From NCBI RefSeq assembly GCF_030646925.1, contig NZ_JAUSKL010000059.1, positions 1 through 42,971 on the forward strand: a DNA stretch of 42,971 nt, given 5' to 3'. The notes below the pieces were generated by a model. It did not search any database. It was not told where the DNA came from and was given only the letters and a program-made list of their open reading frames with translations. This DNA comes from Candidatus Binatus sp. (GTDB taxonomy: Bacteria; Desulfobacterota; Binatia; Binatales; Binataceae). Within the stretch, counting starts at the first letter, position 1; every line of letters starts with the position of its first letter. Positions 35,592 to 42,971 of the stretch are shown piece by piece. Position numbers and translations under genes: made by a program.

Positions 35592-35741
35592 ATCAATGCC
35601 ATCAAGGGGCCGCGGGAAAACCAGGGCGTCGCGGCAAATCGGAGAAAACGCCCGACTGAACCCGGCGAAGGGGACATCGGCGAGCCCTCGCGCTATATCT
35701 GGACGCCGCCTGAGGAACTGAATCAGGAGCTGGACAAGTAA
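35592..35741 (+). other. Open frame without a start codon, protein-like tail
   Basis: This 49-codon stretch has no ATG, GTG or TTG in frame between the nearest upstream stop and its end, yet it ends in EPSRYIWTPPEELNQELDK, which looks like real coding sequence. It lies just after the ferritin-like gene and before the universal stress protein gene. It may be a decayed small gene, a frameshifted 3' part, or chance. Confidence 0.2.
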
Positions 35742-35840
35742 TCTTGCCTGACGAATGTAATCGGCTTGTTTCAATGCGGCCTGCCGCCGCGTGACTCCCC
35801 GCGTGGTCAATGCCGTTCCGGGATTCAGCAGGAGGAAACG

Positions 35841-36299
35841 ATGACTCAACTTTTCCGCAAGATCCTGTGTCCGATTGACTTTGCGGAGCACTCGTTGGCG
35901 GCTCTTGAAGTCGCACTGCAATTGGCGCAGCAGAACGATGCCGCTTTGCATTTGCTAAGCATCGCGCCTACGCCAGCGGGCGCGGCCGGCTTTCAGCCGG
36001 TCCCGATGGAACCGTATCCCTACGTTGAGAAGGACATGCGCCAGCAGCTCGATAACCTCGCGCGCGAACGGATTCCCCCTACGACGCGCTGCGAAACGCA
36101 CGTGGTCAGCGGCGATCCTGCCGAGAGGGTGCTCGCCGCGGCGCGTGACCTCGGCGTCGATCTGATCGTCATGGGCACCCACGGACGCAAAGGCTTGAGT
36201 CACCTGGTGCTCGGGAGTGTCGCCGAGCGGGTGGTGCGCGAATCACCAGTCCCGGTCCTGACAACGCATTCGACTGCTCGCGTCCGAAAGATCGCTTGA
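35841..36299 (+). CDS. Universal stress protein (UspA family)
   Basis: 152 residues, single Usp domain. The start is KILCPIDFAEHSLAALE and the end carries the ATP-binding signature GTHGRKGLSHLVLGSVAERVVRE followed by SPVPVLT, i.e. G-2x-G-9x-G-S/T as in ATP-binding members. These proteins help cells survive starvation, low oxygen and oxidative stress. AGGAGGAAACG precedes the ATG. It converges on the region with a broken CBS domain and on the phosphorylase gene, fitting the stress cluster. Confidence 0.92.
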   Translation: MTQLFRKILCPIDFAEHSLAALEVALQLAQQNDAALHLLSIAPTPAGAAGFQPVPMEPYPYVEKDMRQQLDNLARERIPPTTRCETHVVSGDPAERVLAAARDLGVDLIVMGTHGRKGLSHLVLGSVAERVVRESPVPVLTTHSTARVRKIA

Positions 36300-36336
36300 G
36301 CGGTTTGCTCACTCGATGGTGGCCGCTTCGAGCAGG

Positions 36337-36426
36337 TTCCGCCAGCGTGACAATTTCCACCAGGCGGCCGTCCTCGACGACCGGCAATCCCTCGATTTTT
36401 CGCTCGCGCAGAATACGCGCGGCCGA
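36337..36426 (-). pseudogene. Remnant half of a CBS domain
   Basis: Read on the minus strand, 30 codons just after the phosphorylase stop codon give SAARILRERKIEGLPVVEDG and then RLVEIVTLAE. This is the second half of a CBS domain (compare LPVVDGGKLVGVVT in the gene at 32325), with the usual Gly before IVT changed to Glu. The first half is missing: upstream the frame runs into the 3' end of the phosphorylase gene out of frame, and downstream the sequence becomes non-CBS. There is no credible start. It is probably a relic of a CBS gene that followed the phosphorylase. Confidence 0.7.
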
Positions 36427-36428
36427 CC

Positions 36429-37937
36429 TTACTCGAAGTGGATAAGATGACGCACCGAATCGCAGTATTCGAGCGCGTTCTGAAGCTGAGAATCGTTGTC
36501 GGCGTGGATCTCGAAAATCGGCTCGCCCCGCGTCACATTATCGCCCACGTTTTTATGCAGCTTCACCCCTGCAGAGACATTGGCCGGGGCGCCCGCGCGT
36601 TTTGCGATTCGCGATATTTCCCAGCAATCGATCTGCTGAATCCGGCCGCTTTGCTCCGCGGCAATCTGCCGCCGCACAGGCGCTTCGGGAGGCAGCTCGC
36701 GTCGTCCCTGCGCCGCCACGATTCGGTCGAACCTCGCGAGCGCGGCGCCCGAATCGAGAACCCGGCGTGCAGCCGCATAGCCGCGCGACGGCGGTTCGAC
36801 GCCCGTAATTTCGAGCAAACGTCCGGATAGCATCAGCGCCTTTTCGCGCAGATCCGCAGGTGCGCCCTGTTCGCATCGGAGGACGGAGAGCACGTCCAGC
36901 GCTTCCAATCGCGGCCCGATACCGTATCCGATCGGACCCAGCGCATGGGTTGTCACGATCTCCAGCCTGAGACCTATCCGCTCGGCCACGGCCCTGAACA
37001 ACCCTCCGACATGCTCGGCAAGTTCGAGTGTTCTGACTTTGGTCGAAGGTCCGACGGGGATGTCGATTAGCACGTGCGTCGCGCCGGCGGTCTTCTTTTT
37101 AGCGAGAATTGAGGCGACCATCTGCGCTTCCGTGTCGATCTCCATCGGGCGCTCGACCGTGATGAGAATGTCGTCCGCCGGCGCCAGCTCGAGTGCGCCA
37201 CCCCATGCGATGCAACCGCCGACTTCATCGACCACCCGGTACAGCCGTTCAGGCGAAAGCGCGACGTCGGCCAGTACCGCCATCGTATCGCCGGTGCCCG
37301 ACGGACTGGTGATCGCGCGCGAGGACGTTTTCGGAATCTTCAGTCCGAGTTCCGCGAGAATCGGCACAATGATCATGGTGGTTCTGTTGCCGGGAACACC
37401 GCCGATACAATGCTTGTCTGCTACAATCGGATCTGCGAACCTGAGCTGCTGGCCGGTTGCGATCATTGCGAGCGTGTAGTCCGTCAGCTCTGCCAGATCG
37501 ATTTTCTGAAGAGCACAACCCAGCACGAACATCGAAAGTTCGACGCGTGAATAACGCCGCGCCGCCACGTCGGCGAGGATCGCGTCGAAATCCTCGCGTC
37601 TGAGCCGTTTTCCGCGGAGCTTTGCCCTGACCAGATCCACGCTCCGCGGTGCGACGGCGAGACTTGCTCCTACCGCGGCGCCTTCAGGCAAGCCGAGATC
37701 GTGAAATGCTTCCTTCGACAGACCGATCTCGTCGGCTTCAAGCAAGTCGTCGCTGCAGATGTTCAGAACACCGGTAATTTCCCGCTGTTTGCCGGTTTCG
37801 CGATCGGCGCCGAAGACGCGCGCGCGATCGAGCGGACGCAAGCCGAGGTTTCCGTCATGCACGGCACGCTCGTGAATAATGATCACATGCTCGCGCATCG
37901 TATCGAGCGGCAGATGTCTCAGCCGAAAGTCCGTCAC
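36429..37937 (-). CDS. AMP phosphorylase / thymidine phosphorylase-like enzyme (long form)
   Basis: About 502 residues, the length of archaeal AMP phosphorylase and of the bacterial long-form thymidine phosphorylases, rather than the 440 of DeoA. The N-terminal 90 residues (FRLRHLPLDTMREHVIIIHERAVHDGNLGLRPLDRARV) are the extra domain of that group. The phosphate and nucleoside loops are DKHCIGGVPGNRTT (174-187) and SSRAITSPSGTGDTM (205-219). The reaction would release a base and make ribose 1-phosphate or ribose 1,5-bisphosphate from nucleosides or NMPs. The GTG start 5 bases after the nuclease stop is inferred from the domain start. No R15P isomerase or RuBisCO is seen in the window. Confidence 0.86.
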   Translation of the reverse strand: MTDFRLRHLPLDTMREHVIIIHERAVHDGNLGLRPLDRARVFGADRETGKQREITGVLNICSDDLLEADEIGLSKEAFHDLGLPEGAAVGASLAVAPRSVDLVRAKLRGKRLRREDFDAILADVAARRYSRVELSMFVLGCALQKIDLAELTDYTLAMIATGQQLRFADPIVADKHCIGGVPGNRTTMIIVPILAELGLKIPKTSSRAITSPSGTGDTMAVLADVALSPERLYRVVDEVGGCIAWGGALELAPADDILITVERPMEIDTEAQMVASILAKKKTAGATHVLIDIPVGPSTKVRTLELAEHVGGLFRAVAERIGLRLEIVTTHALGPIGYGIGPRLEALDVLSVLRCEQGAPADLREKALMLSGRLLEITGVEPPSRGYAAARRVLDSGAALARFDRIVAAQGRRELPPEAPVRRQIAAEQSGRIQQIDCWEISRIAKRAGAPANVSAGVKLHKNVGDNVTRGEPIFEIHADNDSQLQNALEYCDSVRHLIHFE

Positions 37938-37942
37938 AGTAG

Positions 37943-39334
37943 CTAGCCTATACGCACCTGTTCGAGATTGCGCGGCGCCACGGCGTTCCATCCCAGCTCA
38001 TGCACGATACGGGCGCGCAGAGCTTCGGACGCCGCTGGCGCGCCGTGGACGACATAAACTAATTGCGGCCGAACTTTAGCCTGCTTCAGCCAGTTTACGA
38101 TTTCGTTCTGATCGGCATGCGCGGAAAACGCGGGGACCTCGACCACTTCCGCAGACACCGGAACGTAGGCACCCAGCATCTTCACCATCTGAGCGCCCTC
38201 GAGCAAAGACCTGCCACGTGTGCCCTCGGTTTGATACCCGACCAGGATCACCGTGTTGCGGCGGTCGGGCAGCCGCCTCTTGAGATGATGAAGGACGCGG
38301 CCGCCCGACGCCATTCCCGACGCCGAGATGATTATCATCGGTCCCGGCATCGCGTTCAGCCGCATCGACTCTTCCACCGTTTTGATCTCAGTCAAATCCC
38401 GATCATTGAAGAAATTCCTGGTGTGCGCGATGTCATCGCGGATTTCGGGACTGCCGCGCTCGATCGAGTCTTCGTAAATCCTGAGCGCCGCTAGCGCCAT
38501 CGGGCTATCGACAAAAATTGGAACTCGCGGTATTCGGCCCGCGGCGCGCAGACCCGCCAAATGGTGCAGGACGACTTCGGTCCGATCAACTGCATATGAA
38601 GGAATCACGACTACGCCGCCGCGCTCCACGGTCTTTGCAATCGCGTCTGCGAACCGCTGAAGCGACGAAGTATCGTCATGAATCCGATCGCCGTAGGTGG
38701 ATTCGATCACGATCACTTCGGCCGCGGGAGGCGGTGCCGGAGGCCGCAGCAGTGGATGATATGGGCGGCCCAGATCGCCGGAAAAGAGCACTCGCCGGGC
38801 CGAATTTATCTCCAAACATATCAGCGACGACCCGAGGATATGCCCCGCGCGCAGAAAACGAGCGGTGATCGGACCCACCTCAACTTTTGCATCGAATTCG
38901 ACTGAGGAAAAATATCCGAGCGAATTCCATGCGTCGCTTTCGCGATAAAGGGGCAGGGCGGGAGAGTGCTTGGAGTATCCTTTCAAGTTCGCGTAGTCGG
39001 CCTCTTCCTCCTGCAGATGGCCGCTGTCGGGCAGCAGGATCCGACACAGCGCCTGTGTGCCGGGTGACGAAATCACCTTGCCGCGGAAGCCGTCACGCAC
39101 CAGGCGAGGAATAAACCCGCTATGGTCCAGGTGTGCGTGCGTCAGCAGGACAGCGTCAATAGCCCTCGCATCCAGCGGCAACGGTTCCCAGTTCATCAGG
39201 CGCAGTTGCTTGAGACCCTGGAACAAACCGCAATCCACCAGTACCCGATGGTCACCGAAGGTAAGCAGAAACTTGCTGCCGGTGACAGTGCCGGCAGCAC
39301 CCAGAAACCTGAGTATTGGAGCGGGCGCGGTCAC
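37943..39334 (-). CDS. Beta-CASP metallo-beta-lactamase fold nuclease (RNase J/CPSF-like)
   Basis: 463 residues. Metal site HAHLDH (66-71), beta-CASP features FVDSPMA and SASGMASGGRVLHHLKRRLPD, and the C-terminal RMMBL-type FSAHADQNEI. The family cleaves RNA with one or two zinc ions. The start MTAPAPILRFLGAAGTVTGS matches the normal family N-terminus. It is the first gene of a pair with the AMP-phosphorylase-like gene, 5 bases apart. In several bacteria these two occur together in oxygen- or energy-stress gene clusters (from memory), where they could recycle RNA-derived nucleotides. Confidence 0.92.
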   Translation of the reverse strand: MTAPAPILRFLGAAGTVTGSKFLLTFGDHRVLVDCGLFQGLKQLRLMNWEPLPLDARAIDAVLLTHAHLDHSGFIPRLVRDGFRGKVISSPGTQALCRILLPDSGHLQEEEADYANLKGYSKHSPALPLYRESDAWNSLGYFSSVEFDAKVEVGPITARFLRAGHILGSSLICLEINSARRVLFSGDLGRPYHPLLRPPAPPPAAEVIVIESTYGDRIHDDTSSLQRFADAIAKTVERGGVVVIPSYAVDRTEVVLHHLAGLRAAGRIPRVPIFVDSPMALAALRIYEDSIERGSPEIRDDIAHTRNFFNDRDLTEIKTVEESMRLNAMPGPMIIISASGMASGGRVLHHLKRRLPDRRNTVILVGYQTEGTRGRSLLEGAQMVKMLGAYVPVSAEVVEVPAFSAHADQNEIVNWLKQAKVRPQLVYVVHGAPAASEALRARIVHELGWNAVAPRNLEQVRIG

Positions 39335-39773
39335 GATGAACTCCCCATCAGGGCCCGAGCCGTAAGCGGGGCCGTCCTAATCGTGTCGGTTGAATGATCG
39401 ATGGTATCACACGAGGCGATCCGTCGAACGCCGGCGCGTCGAAGGCCGCAAAAACCCGTGCTCCCGATGTCATCGATCATGACGACGCTTCCATCCGCAG
39501 GCAATTCGTCGGAATCAACCTTGATCCTTTTATCCGCGAGACGGCGCTTGCGCCCGACGATTCATTCGATACCCGCGCAACGCTGCGCTGAGCAGTAATG
39601 CCGTTTCGCCATACGGTCGCGAAAATAGTTGAATCCGCGATGCATGTCATCCGGGGCATCGCTCGCAGAGCCGCTTGTGATGCATCTAACTGTAGAACGC
39701 TATAGTGTCTTGGTCATCTGGCGGCAAAGACGACCCATCCGTTCTTGATATGGGTTGAGGCCGCCAACCTGAC
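39335..39773. other. 439-base divergent intergenic region
   Basis: It lies between the nuclease gene (minus) and a P-type ATPase gene (plus). Open frames of about 65 codons exist on both strands but have no clear ribosome binding site. A 7-base inverted repeat, GCGATGC (39637-39643) and GCATCGC (39656-39662), could be an operator or hairpin. The region probably holds two divergent promoters; none can be assigned with certainty. Confidence 0.45.
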
Positions 39774-42377
39774 ATGACTTCGGCAGCGAATCAGCAGGGG
39801 GGCGCGATTCATTCGGATTCCGCGCACGAATCCGCAATTCCGCGGGGATTTTCTGAAGCGGAAGCTGCGGCCCGCCTCAAATCAGAGGGATTCAACGAAC
39901 TTCCGCAGAGTTCCCGGCGGACATTATTGCGAATCGCGCTCGAAGTGTGCGAGGAGCCGATGTTTCAGCTCCTGATCGCCGCCGGTTCTGTGTACCTGCT
40001 ACTGGGCAGCTTCGGCGAAGCAATCGTACTGCTTGCGTCAGCAGCAATCACCGTTACGGTCGCGATCGTTCAGGAATCCCGGACCGAGCGCGTGCTGGAA
40101 GCGCTTCGCGATCTCTCAAGTCCTCGTGCGCTCGTCGTCCGCGATGGAGTCCGAAAGCGAATCGCAGGCAGAGAGGTAGTCCGTGGCGATACGATTATCC
40201 TTACCGACGGTGATCGCGTTCCCGCCGACGCGATTCTGACTGTCAGTCATGATCTGCAGGCCGATGAGTCGTTGCTAACTGGCGAGTCCGTGCCTGTACG
40301 AAAGACGGCGGCACGCGACACGCCCAGCTCGACGCGCCTCGGAGGCGACGATCTTCCGTTCGTATTCTCCGGCAGCTTGATCGTGCGCGGACAGGGAGTC
40401 GCAGAGGTCTATGCGACCGGTTCGGCGACTGAGATTGGCAAGATCGGCACTACGCTTATCGACATAAGAGAAGAGCCGACCCCTCTCCGCGCTCAGACGC
40501 GGAGGTTGGTCCGGGTCCTGGCGACCGTCGGAATTTCGATAAGCGTCGTGACGATAATTCTCTACCGGCTGTTGCGCGGCTCGTGGCTCGACGGGCTCCT
40601 CGCGGGAATCGCCCTTGCGATGTCGATCATCCCCGAGGAGTTTCCTCTGGTTCTGACGATTTTCCTCGTGATGGGCGCGTGGCGTATTTCGAAGGCGCGC
40701 GTGCTGGCGCGGCGTTCCGCGGCTATCGAGACACTAGGTGCAGCCTCGGTTTTGTGCACTGACAAAACGGGAACGTTGACCCTCAATCAGATGTCCATCG
40801 CAGCGCTCCGGGTGGGCGACGAGCTGTTGCTGATGGCGGCCATGGAGCCGCGCCACCTTCCTGACAAATTTCGCACGCTGCTGGAATACGGAATTCTCGC
40901 GAGCGAGATCGACCCGTTCGATCCCTTGGAGAAAGCTTTCCACGCACTCGGACAGCAATCGTTCTCCACTGCGGAACACATCCACCTTGATTGGTCGCTC
41001 GTGCACGAATACGGCCTGACGCCGCAGCTCTTTGTAATGTCTCACGTGTGGAAGGCCGCCGGCCAGCGAGATTACATCGTAGCTGCAAAAGGCGCTCCTG
41101 AATCGATCGGCGAGCTCTGTCATCTAGATAGCGCTGAGCTTGGCAAGATGCTGCAAGCAGCCGACCAGATGGCATCCCAGGGCATGCGCGTCCTCGGCGT
41201 CGCCAGAGCAGTCTTTCCTGGAACTGCCTGGCCGCAGTCGCAGCGTGACTTCGATTTCGAGTTCCTCGGGCTGGCAGGCCTGGCCGATCCAATTCGTCCT
41301 ACTGTTCCACAAGCGGTTCGCGAGTGTCGCGAGGCTGGAATCGCGGTTGTGATGGTCACCGGTGACTATCCAGTGACGGCGCGGGCAATCGCGGAGCAGG
41401 CGGGCCTCGACGTCAGTGGCGGCGCTATCACCGGTGAGCAAGTCGCCAGGATGACCGACACGGAACTTGGCGAATGCGTTCAAAGTGCCGCGATCTTCGC
41501 CCGCATCACACCGGACCAGAAGCTTCGGATCGTGAACGCATTCAAGGCGAATGGTGCAGTCGTAGCGATGACTGGCGACGGCGTGAATGACGCGCCGTCT
41601 TTGAAGGCCGCACATATCGGGGTTGCCATGGGGGGTCGCGGCACGGATGTAGCCCGCGAAGCCGCGGCGCTCGTGTTGCTCGATGACGACTTCGGCTCGA
41701 TTGTCAAAGCAATCCGGCTGGGCCGGCGCATCTACGACAATCTGCGCAAAGCGATGGGCTATCTGCTTTCCGTCCACGTGCCAATCACCGGCCTTGCCCT
41801 GTTACCGCTTTTTCTGGGCTGGCCGCTTGTACTATCGCCGGTCCACATCGCGTTCCTCGAGCTGGTGATCGATCCGGTATCGTCAATCGTCTTCGAGGCG
41901 GAGGTCGAGGAAGGCGACGTGATGCGCCGGCGTCCGCGCGATCCAGGGATGCCGCTGTTTTCTCCCGCACTGATCGGCCGGAGCCTTCTGCAAGGGACGG
42001 TAGTCCTCATGCTGACGGCCGGCGTGTTCATGGGCTCGATGCTTCATCGAATGCCTGAGGAGGAGGTCCGTGCACTTACCTTCGCGTCGCTCGTTGCGGG
42101 CAACTTCGGACTCGTCCTGGTCAATCGCAGCTTCACCCCTTCGATCCACGCCGCGCTTGGGCGACCAAATAGAGCACTCTGGATAGTTCTTGGGTCAGCA
42201 GTCCTGCTGTTGGCCATAACGTTGACGGTTCCATCCGCAATGACGGTGTTTCACTTCGGCGACTTGCATGCCCACGACTTGATGGTCGTTCTCGCCGTGG
42301 CAGCGGCGACCGTATCGATCCTCGAATTGTTGAAGGGCGTTTCCTCCTCAGTATCGCGTCGGAGCCAGAGGATATAG
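39774..42377 (+). CDS. P-type (type II) cation-transporting ATPase
   Basis: 867 residues with the whole P-type layout: actuator loop LTGESVP (TGES starts at about residue 169), phosphorylation site DKTGT with Asp330, hinge MTGDGVNDAPSLK and about ten membrane helices. The ion-binding helix M4 reads IPEEFPLVL, in place of PEGLP of SERCA-type calcium pumps, so the ion (Ca, Na/K, or Mn) cannot be told. There is no N-terminal heavy-metal domain. The ATG at 39774 follows TTGAGG at loose spacing. A second P-type ATPase gene starts 70 bases downstream on the same strand. Confidence 0.92.
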   Translation: MTSAANQQGGAIHSDSAHESAIPRGFSEAEAAARLKSEGFNELPQSSRRTLLRIALEVCEEPMFQLLIAAGSVYLLLGSFGEAIVLLASAAITVTVAIVQESRTERVLEALRDLSSPRALVVRDGVRKRIAGREVVRGDTIILTDGDRVPADAILTVSHDLQADESLLTGESVPVRKTAARDTPSSTRLGGDDLPFVFSGSLIVRGQGVAEVYATGSATEIGKIGTTLIDIREEPTPLRAQTRRLVRVLATVGISISVVTIILYRLLRGSWLDGLLAGIALAMSIIPEEFPLVLTIFLVMGAWRISKARVLARRSAAIETLGAASVLCTDKTGTLTLNQMSIAALRVGDELLLMAAMEPRHLPDKFRTLLEYGILASEIDPFDPLEKAFHALGQQSFSTAEHIHLDWSLVHEYGLTPQLFVMSHVWKAAGQRDYIVAAKGAPESIGELCHLDSAELGKMLQAADQMASQGMRVLGVARAVFPGTAWPQSQRDFDFEFLGLAGLADPIRPTVPQAVRECREAGIAVVMVTGDYPVTARAIAEQAGLDVSGGAITGEQVARMTDTELGECVQSAAIFARITPDQKLRIVNAFKANGAVVAMTGDGVNDAPSLKAAHIGVAMGGRGTDVAREAAALVLLDDDFGSIVKAIRLGRRIYDNLRKAMGYLLSVHVPITGLALLPLFLGWPLVLSPVHIAFLELVIDPVSSIVFEAEVEEGDVMRRRPRDPGMPLFSPALIGRSLLQGTVVLMLTAGVFMGSMLHRMPEEEVRALTFASLVAGNFGLVLVNRSFTPSIHAALGRPNRALWIVLGSAVLLLAITLTVPSAMTVFHFGDLHAHDLMVVLAVAAATVSILELLKGVSSSVSRRSQRI

Positions 42378-42447
42378 CCGCGAACTCAGATGATAATGCG
42401 GGGCGGACACGCTGAGGAGGGGAGATTCAAGCCATCAGGTGGAGCAC

Positions 42448-42971
42448 ATGGATCAAGCGCCACTAACTCGCGCTCCGGAGCCGAGTGATACGATCTCCAG
42501 CGGGAGCCAATCTGACGCCGGCCTCTCCAGCGCGGAGGCGCAACGCCGCTTTGTTCGATTCGGTCCCAACGAGCCGGTGCGGGCGAAAGTCGCCGGCCCG
42601 CTTTTTCAATTCCTGCGCTTCTGCGCCAATCCCCTGGTCCTGATACTGCTGATCGCGAGCGTGACCTCGGCGCTGGTGGGCGAGGCGGTGGGCTCGATCA
42701 TCATTGCCGCGATGGTCGTGCTGAGCGTCGTGCTCAACTTTGTCCAGGCCTATCGCTCTGAAAGAGCAGTGCGGCGCCTCAGAGATCAAGTAGCTCCCAC
42801 CGCGAGCGTCAAGCGCGACGGCAACTTTGTCGAACTACCGCGCCGCCAGCTCGTGCCCGGCGACATCGTGCGGCTTTCGGCCGGTGATCTGGTTCCGGCT
42901 GACGGCCGCTTGCTGCGGAGCCAGGATCTTCATGTTCAGCAGGCGGCTATGACCGGTGAATCGATGCCGGT
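42448..42971 (+). CDS. P-type ATPase, MgtA-like, truncated by window end
   Basis: The frame is open from ATG 42448 (GGTGGAG just upstream) to the last base, giving about 174 residues. The N-terminal ATPase domain is seen: LSSAEAQRRFVRFGPNEP, then a first membrane hairpin (FCANPLVLILLIASVTSALVGEAV and SIIIAAMVVLSVVLNFVQAY), ELPRRQLVPGDIVRLSAGDLVPADGRLL and the actuator loop MTGES. NPLVLILLIAS and SALVGE resemble MgtA-type magnesium importers. The phosphorylation site lies beyond the window. It follows another P-type ATPase gene, so the two may be co-transcribed. Confidence 0.85.
   Translation, partial: MDQAPLTRAPEPSDTISSGSQSDAGLSSAEAQRRFVRFGPNEPVRAKVAGPLFQFLRFCANPLVLILLIASVTSALVGEAVGSIIIAAMVVLSVVLNFVQAYRSERAVRRLRDQVAPTASVKRDGNFVELPRRQLVPGDIVRLSAGDLVPADGRLLRSQDLHVQQAAMTGESMP

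Noticed and set aside
36169-36387. Minus-strand frame over the universal stress protein gene
   Set aside because: Only its first part is CBS-like and is listed as a remnant; the rest is the antisense of the stress protein gene.
36438-36446. Possible DnaA box near the end of the phosphorylase gene
   Set aside because: It is a single 8-of-9 match inside coding sequence with no cluster, so it is not evidence for an origin.
39394-39591. 65-codon plus-strand frame before the P-type ATPase gene
   Set aside because: It has no ribosome binding site and overlaps other frames of similar length, so it cannot be supported.

Overview
The window is a GC-rich bacterial chromosome segment with densely packed genes, mostly with clear purine-rich ribosome binding sites. 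The content resembles uncultured soil or groundwater lineages such as Candidatus Binatota (inference from gene content only; no marker gene is present). Features seen are three F420-type luciferase-like monooxygenases, two Baeyer-Villiger-type flavoproteins, a steroid-type P450, thiolase-like proteins with a DUF35 partner, and family III CoA-transferases.

Region 1 (1-22.8 kb) is a catabolic accessory region. It opens with the tail of a LamG-type protein and a leaderless HtrA-like protease. Next come a BVMO-type monooxygenase, an LLM oxidoreductase and NudC on the minus strand, and a lone Flp pilin. An alpha/beta hydrolase is followed by a two-gene family III CoA-transferase in which only one subunit keeps the catalytic Asp. 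A minus-strand operon (LLM, Ltp2-like thiolase-fold protein, DUF35 protein) looks like a side-chain aldolase. Around it are an aldo/keto reductase, an SDR, a CYP125-like P450, a TLP1-type thiolase-like protein, a nicotinamidase, a third LLM enzyme, an amidase, a second SDR and a HAD phosphatase. Together these suggest degradation of a branched or polycyclic, probably steroid or isoprenoid, carbon source through CoA thioesters.

Region 2 (22.9-30 kb) is membrane and lipid related. It holds a flippase-like membrane protein, a fused nucleotidyltransferase/CDP-alcohol phosphatidyltransferase, a radical SAM/SPASM-like protein, and a two-gene asymmetric ABC exporter. The gap between the radical SAM gene and the ABC genes holds a perfect palindrome that matches the ParB-binding parS core. 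It is the most unexpected single site in the window and hints that the segment lies near the replication origin.

Region 3 (30.2-43 kb) starts with a second BVMO-type enzyme, then turns into a stress and energy-conservation cluster. It contains a two-CBS-domain protein, a small c-type cytochrome, an acetate/4-hydroxybutyrate-type CoA-transferase, a ferritin-like helical protein, a universal stress protein, an AMP-phosphorylase-like enzyme, a beta-CASP metallo-beta-lactamase nuclease and two tandem P-type cation ATPases, the second cut by the window end. A broken half CBS domain lies between the stress protein and the phosphorylase gene. Non-coding features include a long REP/MITE-like hairpin at 10.3-10.4 kb, several terminator-like hairpins, and an apparent excess of the palindrome GCGATCGC in parts of the window. 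No tRNA, rRNA, CRISPR array or transposase was seen.
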